Source: Diacronema lutheri (taxonomy: Eukaryota; Haptophyta; Pavlovophyceae; Pavlovales; Pavlovaceae). From it: a stretch of 64,000 bases of DNA. The stretch lies in assembly GCA_019448385.1 (NCBI GenBank), contig JAGTXO010000022.1:69501-133500 (forward strand). The letters are read 5' to 3'. The translations under genes were made by a program, and so were the position numbers. The notes under the pieces are model-generated. The model worked only from the letters and a program-made list of their open reading frames with translations, searched no databases and was not told where the DNA came from. How positions within the stretch are numbered: position 1 is the stretch's first letter; every line of letters begins with the position of its first letter. Below, piece by piece: positions 22,896 to 31,486 of this stretch.

Positions 22896-25300
22896 ATGGC
22901 CGCCATCGACCTGCGCGCCTTCGACGCGGCGCTCGTCAACTGCGAGATCGTGAGCACGCGGCCGGTCAAGCCGAGCGAGCAGGCGCGCACGGTCGACAAG
23001 CTGAGCTACGGGCCGTCGCGCCGCGCGCTCGCCTTCGTCACGCCACCCTGCGTCGTCGACTGGCCCAAGCTCACGGGCGACGGCAACTTTGGCACCATGT
23101 ACGGGCCGACGGACGTCGACAAGGCGGCGTACACGGCCGGCGTGACCGAAAAGGAGCTGCCGATTGAAGACGCGCCGCTCGCGCAGATGGACGCCCACTT
23201 TGGCGCCCTGCGCGCCATCGACGATCAGCGCGTCGAGACGGTGCACGCGCGCCAGGAGGCGCTGCTCAACACGCGCGGCCTCTCGAAGGAGGAGGTGCGC
23301 GGCAAGCCCTCGCCCACCGTCAAGCCCAAGTACGAGGACGACACGCTCGCGCACACGCGGCTGAACATGTCGACGCGCACGTTCACGTGGGCGGGCTCCG
23401 AGCGCGTCGTGCCGCTCGTCGACGCGCGGCGCGAACCGGTCGACGAGATCCGGCACGAGGACGTCTGCGCCATCGCCACGCAGCTCGACTGCATCTACAC
23501 GGGGCTCACGGGCTCGATGTTTGGCACCAAGTGGAACGTGTGCGGGGTCATGCTCCTGAAGCGCGCCGAGCAGCGGCCGCAGCCCGGCTCGGACGCCTTC
23601 GCCTCGTACGGCGTGCCCGCCTGGGCCGACACGTTCGACTCCACGGGGCTGTACGTGCCCGACGAGCGCGAGCGCGCGGCGGCGCTCGCGGCGGTGGCCG
23701 GTCTGCGCACGGCGCGCGCGCCGGCCGGGCCGGGCGGGCGCGAGCTCGCGCGCGCGCAGGGCTACGATCGCGCCGAGCGGGCTGCGAGCGCGGCGGCGGC
23801 GCGCGCGGCGATGGCCGAGACCGGCCAGCAGCGCGCGCTCCACGGCGCGGTCGTCGAATCGGCGCTGCGCGGCGTGGGCGACCGGCTGCATCTTTGCGAC
23901 GCGCCGGGCGGCACGGGCAAGACGTTCGTCGAGCGCGCCATCATCGCCGCCGTGCGCGCGGATGGGCACGCGGTCGTCGTGGGCGCGTCCTCGGGCGTCG
24001 CCGCCACGCTGCTGCCCGACGGCCGCACCTTCCACTCGACCTTCAAGGTGCCCGGCGGTGCCGACTCAGACGGGCAAGCCGTTCAATGGCGTGCCGCGCT
24101 CCGAGCGCGGGCGCTCCCTGGCCGCCGCGGCGGCTGGTCGTGTGGGACGAGGCGCCGATGCAGACGCGGTGCCACCTCGACTCGCCTGATCGGTGTTGGC
24201 GCGACGTGACGGGCGTCGACGAGCGCTTCGGCGGCGAGACGTTGCTGCTCGCCGGCGACTTTCGCCAGTTCTTGCCGGTGGTGCGGCGCGGCTCGCGCGC
24301 GCAGATCGTGCGCTCCTGCCTCAAGTACTCGGCGCCGTGGCAGCACGATCGGCAGCACGCCTTGGTCGAGAACTTTCGCCCCTCGAGCGCGGCGCGCGAC
24401 ACGGGCGGCGACGCGCTCGGCGCGGGCGAGTGGGCGAAGCTGCTGCGCAGCCCCGGCGACGGCGCCTATCCCGCGGCGGTGCCGGCTGCCGGGGCCATGC
24501 CCGGCGCATTCCCGCTCGATGCCGTGCAGCTGCCCGAGGCCGTCGGCGGCGTCCCCATCCGCGAGGGCTCGGCCTTCCCGACGGAGCTCGTGACGACTTT
24601 GTCCACGGCGCGGCGTGTCGGACCGACGACGGCTCGCTGTGCGACCGCGCGGTGCTCTGCGCCAAGCTCACGGACGTGGCGCGGATCAACGAGCTGGTGA
24701 TCGGCCGCTTCCCGGGCGCGGCGGCGAGGTGCGAGTCGGCGGACGAGCTGGCGCGACGACGGGGCGGGCAAGCAGATTGCGCTGGCGTCGGTCGAATTCC
24801 TCGACTCGCTCGAGCACGCGCAGATGCCGCACCGCGTCCTCGACCTGAAGGCCGGGATGGTGGTGATGCTGCCGCGCGACCTCTCGCCCGGCGAGGGGCT
24901 GTGCGGCGGCACGCGGCTGATCGTGCGCGGCGTGCGCGCCGGCGGCCGGCTGCTCGAGTGCGCACGCCCCGGCGCGGCCGCCGGGCGCGACAGCACCGTG
25001 CTCGTCGCGCGTGTCGACCACCACTCGCCCGACGACGGCACGTTCGCGTTTGCATGGATGCGCCGCCAGTTCCCGGTGCGGCCGGCGTTTGCGAGGACGA
25101 TCAGCAAGGCGCGGGGGCAGACGCTCGGGTGCGCGGGCGTGTGTGGCTCGCCGAGCCGTGCTTCATGCACGGCCAGCTCCACGTGGCCGCTTCGCGCGTC
25201 GGGCACGCGTCGCGCATCCGCTTTGCGCTCGGCCCGGGCCTCGTGACACGCAACGTCGTCTTCACGGAGGTGCTCCGCGCGGTCAGCGGTGGCGAGGCTG
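22896..25300 (+). pseudogene. Virus-like replication gene fossil: DUF5871-like domain plus PIF1-type helicase
   Basis: The 5' part (22896 to about 23680) resembles the DUF5871 proteins of large algal DNA viruses (WPKLTGDGNFGTMYGP, TGLTGSMFGTKWNVCGVML). It continues into a PIF1-family helicase with a Walker A motif (CDAPGGTGKTF), a GDFRQFLPVV motif and a TISKARGQTLG segment near the C-terminus. The assignment to virus-like origin rests on that pairing. The element is broken, with about four breaks. Moderate age: motifs are still easy to read and codon composition already matches the host. Confidence 0.7.
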
Positions 25301-25951
25301 CGGCGGCGGCGGGCGCGGCGGGCGCCGTGCGGACGGCGCGGACGGCGCCGGCGGTGGGCGGCGCGCTGGCGGCGGGCGCGCCGCCGGCTGCGGGCGTGGC
25401 GGGCACGCCTTCGCCGGCGCGACGCCCGCCGCGCCGCTCGCGACCGACGCGGAGCCGGCGGGTGCTGGCCAGCGCCGCGCGCCGCGCGGACCGACCCGCG
25501 TACCTGCGCGCCCTTCCGGGGCGCGCAGGGCGGCGCCGACGCGGCCGGCGCGCAAAGGCCTCGAGGTGGCGCACTGCCCGCCGCCGCGTGGGTCGCCGCC
25601 GCGCGCGTGCCGTCGGCGCTGCCGCTGCCCGGCGTCGCGCTCGTGCCGCTGCCGCAACCGCAGCCGCCGCCGTCGCCGCCGCCTGCCGGCAAGCTGGGCA
25701 AGCGCGTAGCGGCGGCGACTGCGGTGCGCGGCCCGGCGAGCAAGCGGCAGCGGCGCGCCGCCGAGCCGGGGGCGGGCTCCGCGGGCGACGCGGCTCGCCC
25801 GCCACTCGCACCACTCGCGCGCCGGGCGCGCACAACGCGCGGTGGTCCGCTGCGTGGCCGGACGAAGACGCGGTTTTGGCTGCGGGGCGGCTCCGACAGG
25901 GAGGCCGTTACATCGACATGGATTTTGTACGCAATCCATACCCCCCCCCCC

Positions 25952-25984
<33 letters not shown>
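25301..25984. other. Ala/Pro/Arg low-complexity stretch and 43-nt C tract
   Basis: It may include the basic tail of the helicase fossil (KLGKRVAAATAV and KRQRR clusters). It ends in a C run at 25941-25983 interrupted by a single A, immediately before repeat copy C. Confidence 0.5.
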
Positions 25985-25986
<2 letters not shown>

Positions 25987-27130
25987 TGGGGGTGTGTTCT
26001 CCCTTCGCTGCGCTGGCGTCAGGGAAGCGTCGCAACGATGGCCGCGCGTGACGATGCGACGCGACGATCATCACCGTCGCGGCGTCGCGTGACGGTGACG
26101 AGGGTCGCGAAGATCGTCGCGACGATGAGCCAACACACTGGCAACCATGTCGCCAGTAGCCGCGAGCTCGTCGCCGTAGGCGCCGCCTTCCCGGGGAGAC
26201 GCCTACGGCGACGCCCCCCCCCCCCCCCCCCCCTCCCCTCCCCACTCGCGGCGGCTACTGGCGTCGCCCACGACCACGTCGCGACGCTTCGCCATGAATT
26301 CGCTCTCAACCTGCTCGCCCCGCTCGCTCGCGCGGCGCGAGGACATGGAAACCTTTGGCTCCGTGCTCGCCGGCGTGCCGCCGGCCGGGCGCGCGGCTCT
26401 GCGGCACCGGCGCGTGTTCACCGTCGATCTGGTCGCCGTGCTCAACGGCACGGGCTCGGCGTTCCAGCTCGCGCAGACACCGTGCGAGCTCAAGTCGACT
26501 GCGTGCTGCCCTGCGCGCTGTGGCCACAGGCCGCTGAGCGGCGGGCGGCGGCCGTCTGCGGCGAGCGGCGGCGCGCGTGCGCCCAGATCGACGGGGTGCC
26601 CTTCGACTCGCAGCCGGGCCAAGTGGGCCCGACGCAGGCCGCGCCTCAGCTCGTTACCGCCGGTTCGCGCGCTGGTGCGAGCTCGGGGCGCTTTCGATCG
26701 CGTCGAGCGCCGCGCGCTCGCACCCGTCGCGCAGCGCGACCGGCGGCGGCGAGCGCGGCGCGCGCGCTCGTGCGCCAAAGCGCGTGCGCGCCTGTCACGG
26801 CAACGTCGCGGCGCGCAGCCGCGCGCGCGCCGGGACGCGCACGTCGGCGCGCGCTGCGGGCGCGCTGACGATCGTCGCGAGCGCTTCGCCGCGCCGCGCG
26901 TGTCGCCGTCGCGGGGCAGTATGAGCGTGCGCTGCAAGGTCGCCCGCCACCTGCCGTCAACCGCGCGCAACCTTTGCGTCCGCGTCCAGCTCCGCCTTCG
27001 TGCGCACGTTGGCGGGCCGAGCGGCATTCGACTCGTCGGATGCACCTTCTGGCCCGAGCGCACGCGCGTCATGGCCGCGCGCGAGCGCGACGAGCGCATG
27101 CGTGATCGCGCCGCGCAGCCGCAGCGCGCG
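25985..27130 (+). repeat. Dispersed repeat, copy C, with duplicated gene segment
   Basis: 25998-26600 matches copy A (3255-3870), including the GTGACG-rich leader, a C run (26214-26233) and the PD-(D/E)XK-like segment. Up to about 26660 it also matches the first part of the copy B C-terminal domain (GQVGPTQA). At 26930-27130 a block nearly identical to 3890-4090 follows; on the minus strand it encodes the end of the helical protein found there. Copy C thus records a segmental duplication of the copy A locus. It is broken. Confidence 0.75.
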
Positions 27131-27227
27131 CACGAGAACGGAGCGCGCGCATCTGGCGGGCGGCGGCACGGGCACGCCGCCGTCGCCGCCGCCACCGCCG
27201 CCGCGCTCGCGCTCCGTTCTCGTGCGC
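27128..27227. repeat. 18-bp perfect inverted repeat with 64-nt loop
   Basis: 27128-27145 is the exact reverse complement of 27210-27227 (core GAGAACGGAGCG). The loop is GGC-rich. Confidence 0.85.
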
Positions 27228-27399
27228 CGCTGCGCCGCCCACACGGTACACACGCAGCCGGCGAGGAGGAACGGCCCGCCTGCGGGCGTCCACGCGCGCG
27301 GCAAGGCCGGCACGCCCGTCGCCCAGGCGACCGCGCTTATCGGGTCGGCCTTGGCCGGCCCCTCGACGATCGCACAATTGGCCATGATCGCCGTCGTAA

Positions 27400-28313
27400 C
27401 GGCGCGTGCGCAGCGGTCGCGCCCGCGCGCCCGGTGAACTGCTTGGCCGCGACGGGCTGCACGAAGCGCTTGCCGAGCACTGAGGAAAAAAGCTGCCAGA
27501 TCGTCGACTTGCCGTTGTTGCCCGCGCGCCCGTTGAACTGCTCGGCCGCGACGGGCTGCACGATGCGCTCGTCGCTTCGTGCCAAGCAGTTAAGCAGAAC
27601 GAGACTACGAGAGCGGTGCGCGTGCGTGCGGGCCGCCTCGTGCGCGGCGTGCGTGCTGCTCCGCTCGACGCCGTGCACCTGATCCCAGCGGCGCTCCGAG
27701 CCGCCGAAGATCACCGAGATGGCGGGAAATTGGTCCTTGGCCTCGGATGACGTCGCGTCTGCGTCGCCGCGGACCACGCCGCGACGCTCGCGACGACCGC
27801 GCGCGGGCACTCGTCGCGCCCGCCGACGCACGCGTCGAATGCGTCGCGCTCGCCCTCGTAGCGCATCCGCGCCATCGCCTGCGTGAGCATCGACGGCTGC
27901 GCGTGGATGATGTCCACGTCCTCGTCGATGCCCGCGAGGAGGTGCCGGTGCACCTCGGAGAGCCGGCCCGGCGCACCCCTCGTCGAGAGGGCGCTCGTGC
28001 GGACGTGGCACGTCTCGCTGAAGCCGAGCGAGGCGCGGGGAACGAGGCGCGCAATCCTGGCACGCAGCTGAACGAAGCGCGTGCGCCACTTCGTCGTGCG
28101 AAGCGTCGAGCTGCGGCTGGCGTTCGAACGGACGGCGCGGGCGTCACTACGGCTGCCCGTGCGATCCGGCAGGCACGCGTCCAGGCATTCGCTGCGCCGT
28201 CGGGCGCGCTGCAGAACGCGCGTGGAGTCGCGTCGCGGCTGATGCACGTCGTGCAGCGAGGGCTGCGGCGCGCGGTCGTTGCGCCGTTCTTCACAATCAT
28301 GCGAAATCGTCAC
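27400..28313 (-). pseudogene. Fossil D5-like primase-helicase fragment (virus-like)
   Basis: The upstream portion has a primase-type motif around EDVDIIHAQPSMLTQ (compare the DIDIVNAHP signature of viral and plasmid replication proteins), and the downstream portion has a Walker A of the SF3/D5 type (GNNGKSTIWQLFSSVLGK). The region includes an internal near-duplicate of about 47 bp (about 27421-27467 and 27525-27573). It is broken, with at least two breaks, and truncated. Likely part of the same old virus-like insertion as the helicase fossil at 22896. Confidence 0.65.
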
Positions 28314-28398
28314 CTAGAACGTATACGGGCGCAAGGGAAGGAAATCAGCCCCTCGAGGACGGATCCCACGCCCACGGCCCTTCCCCCCCCCCCTCCTC

Positions 28399-28434
28399 CA
28401 CGCGCAGCCGTCGATGCTCACGCAGGCGATGGCG
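28399..28434 (+). repeat. 36-bp exact inverted copy of 27870-27905, spanning the Fanzor start codon
   Basis: The + strand here equals the minus strand at 27870-27905 base for base. The Fanzor ATG (28414) and its first seven codons (MLTQAMA) lie inside the block, where the fossil primase reads MLTQAMA as well. Confidence 0.93.
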
Positions 28435-30699
28435 GGGGAAGGGCCGCACGCCGAGGGCTCGGACTCTGACTCCGACAGCGGCGACGGCGGTGGCGGGCGC
28501 GGCGGCGGGCGCGGCGGCGGGCGCGGCGGCGGGCGCGGCGGGCGTGGCGGGCGTGGCGGGCGCGGCGGCGGGCGCGGCGGGCGTGGCGGGCGTGGCGGAC
28601 GCGGCGGACGCGGCGCCGGTGGCGGCGGTGGCGGCGCCGGCGGCGGCGGTGGCGGGCGTGGCGATGGCGGGCCACCGCGGAAGCGGCGGCGGCACGTGCG
28701 CGCCACGCAGCGGACGAACGCGCTCGACGACGCGGACCGCGCCCAGTCCATCAAGCTGCAGCTGAAGACCATCGTGCGCCCCGTCTACCTACAGCGCCTG
28801 CAGGACTTTGCGGTCAAATTTGACCGCATCGCCGCGCTCGCGATCGAGGTCGGCGTCGACTTTGCCGAGCGCGCGCTGCGCTCCGGCGAGGAGCTGCCCG
28901 CCGTGTGGACGGAGTCCTACTGGAGGGCGGTCATCTGGGCCGTGACGCGGAGGGCAAACGCGACAGGCGCGCCTCCGCAGCACGGCCAGCTCGGCGCTGA
29001 CCTCGCGGACTTTGCCGGCGCGCACCACGCCGTGCTCGCGGCGGGCGGGCCGATCGAGGTCGCGTACATGAAACCGCCGCTTAACTTCCTCGCCGCGCAG
29101 CTCACGACCAACTACGTGAACCACGTGCGCACGTCGGGCCTGTACGGCGCGCTCGAGGCGCTCGTCAAGGTGCACCTCGCGAGGGCCACGCGCGCCGAGC
29201 AGGTTGCTGCGGCTGGGCTCGCCGCGCCGCCGGCCGGCAACGGCGCGCTGTCCGCACAGACGATGCGGCACGCGCGCCGCCGCTGCACGCGGCTCATCTG
29301 GCGCGGCCAGATCGACGACGCGTCGCTGCCCGCGGCGCTGCGCGACGACGACGACCTGCTGCGCGAAGTGCTGCCCGCTTGGGAGCTCTTTGACGCCGAC
29401 TACGATGGCGACCACAACATGGGTTGGTACCTCAATCGCCCGCCGGGCGAGAGCAACAACGTGGGCGACGGGTACAGGGCGATGCTCCGCGTGCTCGACG
29501 CCGCGCGGCAGGCCAACGGCGACAAGCCGATCGGCCCGAAGCGCCTTCCGGGCAAGAAGAGCCTCATCGTCGGCCACTTCCTCCGCATCGACGCCGAATT
29601 CCTCCAGCAGTGGCTGCGCTGCACCGAGGACTTTGTGCGGGCGTTTGGCAGAGGCTACGACGCGGGGCGGCCGATCACCGCAGGCAGCAACCGCACGCGC
29701 ATCTTCAACGTGGTGTTCAAGATGGACGTGTCGCGCGCGCTCCGGCGCGCCAACCGCACGGGTGGCCACGTCTCGTCGATCCAGACGGACGGCAAGGCCG
29801 CGTCCGTCCTGCGCACGTGCGACGCGCCGCTCGCGAGTCGCCTTGGCGGGCGCGACGAGCTCGGGCGCACTGACTACCTCGACCGCGAGACGCTGCGCCG
29901 CTACACGCCCGAGCAGATCGTCGTGTTCGACCCTGGCAAGAACAAGCTCTTCTTCGCGTGGGCGTGCGCGCTGTTCGGCGCGACGCGTCCGCGCACGCTC
30001 AGCTGGTCGGCGGCGCGGCACCGGCGGCTCGCCGGCGAGCGCCGCGCGACGGAGCGGATGCTGCGGCGCAAGAAGATGACGGTCGTGCGCGGCGACCCGC
30101 AGCGCCGCTCGATCGCGCAGCTCGAGGAGGCGCTCGCGGGCCGCGACGGCCACGGCGCGCCGCTGCTCAACGAGGACGAGCGCCGCGAGGCGCGCGAGCT
30201 GCTGCGAGGCGCGTACGGGCACGAGTGGTTCCGCACGCGCCGCATGCACGCCTACTCCAACCACCAGCGCGCGCACAGCAGGATGGTCGACGCGTTCGCG
30301 GCGACGTACGGCGGGCCGGGCGAGGTCGTGATCGCGGTCGGCGACTGGAGTCTGCAGCTGCACTACCCCAAGTTTGGCAAGTGGCACGAGCGCGGCAAGA
30401 TGCCGTCGCAGACGATGGGCATCGTCGACGCCTTCCGCGCGCGCGGCTACACGATCGGCTTCATCGACGAGAGCTACACGTCGCAGGACTGCAGCAAGTG
30501 CGACGGCAAGAGCTGCTGCGACTTCTTCACCAAGACGCGCCGGCAGGTCCGCGTGCGCAAGCACGACCCGTCGAGCCCGATGACCAACCGCGTCGTCAAG
30601 ACGCTCGTGCGCTGCGCGTGGTGCCGAACCATCTTTGACCGAGACTTCAACGCCGCGCGCAACATCTACAAGAAGGCGCTCGAGCTGCGCGGGCCGTGA
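28414..30699 (+). CDS. Fanzor (eukaryotic TnpB-like) RNA-guided nuclease, uninterrupted
   Basis: 761 codons without introns or stops. After a Gly/Arg-rich leader (residues about 25-85) comes a helical recognition region (LKTIVRPVYLQRLQDFAVKF). The RuvC core follows: D506 in IVVFDPGKNKLFFAWA, E686 in GFIDESYTSQDCSKC, and D744 in IFDRDFNAARNIY. A zinc finger is formed by C693, C696, C734 and C737. The Glu just before the TS motif is the rearranged RuvC-II acid typical of Fanzor proteins rather than of prokaryotic TnpB. All catalytic and zinc residues are present, so the protein could be active. Known family role: DNA cleavage guided by an omega-RNA encoded next to the gene. The gene sits in a virus-like island, and hairpins begin 6 bp after its stop codon. 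No transposase or terminal repeats are recognised around it. Confidence 0.9.
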   Translation: MLTQAMAGEGPHAEGSDSDSDSGDGGGGRGGGRGGGRGGGRGGRGGRGGRGGGRGGRGGRGGRGGRGAGGGGGGAGGGGGGRGDGGPPRKRRRHVRATQRTNALDDADRAQSIKLQLKTIVRPVYLQRLQDFAVKFDRIAALAIEVGVDFAERALRSGEELPAVWTESYWRAVIWAVTRRANATGAPPQHGQLGADLADFAGAHHAVLAAGGPIEVAYMKPPLNFLAAQLTTNYVNHVRTSGLYGALEALVKVHLARATRAEQVAAAGLAAPPAGNGALSAQTMRHARRRCTRLIWRGQIDDASLPAALRDDDDLLREVLPAWELFDADYDGDHNMGWYLNRPPGESNNVGDGYRAMLRVLDAARQANGDKPIGPKRLPGKKSLIVGHFLRIDAEFLQQWLRCTEDFVRAFGRGYDAGRPITAGSNRTRIFNVVFKMDVSRALRRANRTGGHVSSIQTDGKAASVLRTCDAPLASRLGGRDELGRTDYLDRETLRRYTPEQIVVFDPGKNKLFFAWACALFGATRPRTLSWSAARHRRLAGERRATERMLRRKKMTVVRGDPQRRSIAQLEEALAGRDGHGAPLLNEDERREARELLRGAYGHEWFRTRRMHAYSNHQRAHSRMVDAFAATYGGPGEVVIAVGDWSLQLHYPKFGKWHERGKMPSQTMGIVDAFRARGYTIGFIDESYTSQDCSKCDGKSCCDFFTKTRRQVRVRKHDPSSPMTNRVVKTLVRCAWCRTIFDRDFNAARNIYKKALELRGP

Positions 30700-30704
30700 G
30701 CGAC

Positions 30705-30771
30705 GGGGCTGCCGCCGGACACGAGCGCGCGCGCGCGCGCACCGCGCGCTCGTGTCCGGCGGCGCAGCCCC
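30705..30771 (+). ncRNA. 27-bp hairpin directly after the Fanzor stop, candidate guide-RNA structure or element end
   Basis: Left arm 30705-30731 and right arm 30743-30771 pair over 27 bp with one 2-nt bulge (30762-30763) and an 11-nt CG-rich loop. The stem is over 75% GC and begins 6 bp after the TGA at 30697-30699. Family knowledge: Fanzor and TnpB guide RNAs start inside or just past the 3' end of the nuclease gene and are highly structured. Whether this is an omega-RNA, a terminator or a transposon terminus cannot be told from sequence. Confidence 0.5.
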
Positions 30772-30797
30772 CTCGCCGCTCGCTCGCGCCCGAGCTG

Positions 30798-31346
30798 ACG
30801 CGCGCGGCCGCGCGCGTGGCGAGCTCCTCCGCTCGCCACGCACCGCGGTTGCCGACGCGCGCTCGCGCAAGCACCACCACCACGCCGCAAGGCGCACAGA
30901 CCTGCACGCTCCGTACGGCGGCGCTGCTGTCGGAGGCAAGTTGCTTGCCTCCAGCAGCAGGCCGTCGGGCCGATCCGCCCCGTGCATGTGCACGGGGCGG
31001 TCGGGCACTTGGGTTTCCGCGTCCGCGGATCGCGCGCGCACAGGCGCGCGCGGCTGCGTTCGCGCACAGGCCGCTAGGTGTGCGGTCCCCTCTGCTCGGA
31101 GTTTGCGCCGATGGCACAGGCCGCCGGCGTCACGCAAACGAGGTCACATCGTCTGCCGCAGTTTGGGCGAGCCCAGTTTGGGCGAGCCCAGCTGTGGGCC
31201 CCCGGCCGCGCTGGTCGGGGGCGCGTTGCTTTCTGGATGCGGCGGCCCCAGAGAGCGCGCCCCTGCCCCTGCGGTCGGCGCGCGTGCGCGCGCCGACCGC
31301 AGGGGCCAGGGTTGCGATCATGTATGGGGCGCACAGGCGCCCTATA
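30798..31346. other. Cluster of perfect hairpins in non-coding DNA
   Basis: Structures in order: 20-bp palindrome 30798-30817; 10-bp stem 30815-30840 with 6-nt loop; 9-bp stem 30932-30952 flanked by CTGCTG/CAGCAG; 12-bp stem 30975-31000 with loop TG; 9-bp stem 31031-31052 with loop ACAG; consecutive small stems at about 31170-31200 built on two GGGCGAGCCCAG units; a 6-bp stem of C and G runs at about 31199-31221; 20-bp stem 31265-31306 with loop TG; 10-bp stem 31323-31346 with loop ACAG. No protein-like frame runs through. Confidence 0.75.
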
Positions 31347-31486
31347 TATGGGCTGGCGGCGGGAAGAAGCACTCAGTTTGAATAGTCACGAATCACGACG
31401 CTTCTAGAGGCGACTTGCAGAGCCTGAGGCTGTCATCGGATGACGAAGCAACCGCGTGACTGCACGCGATAAGCAACACGCGCGTC

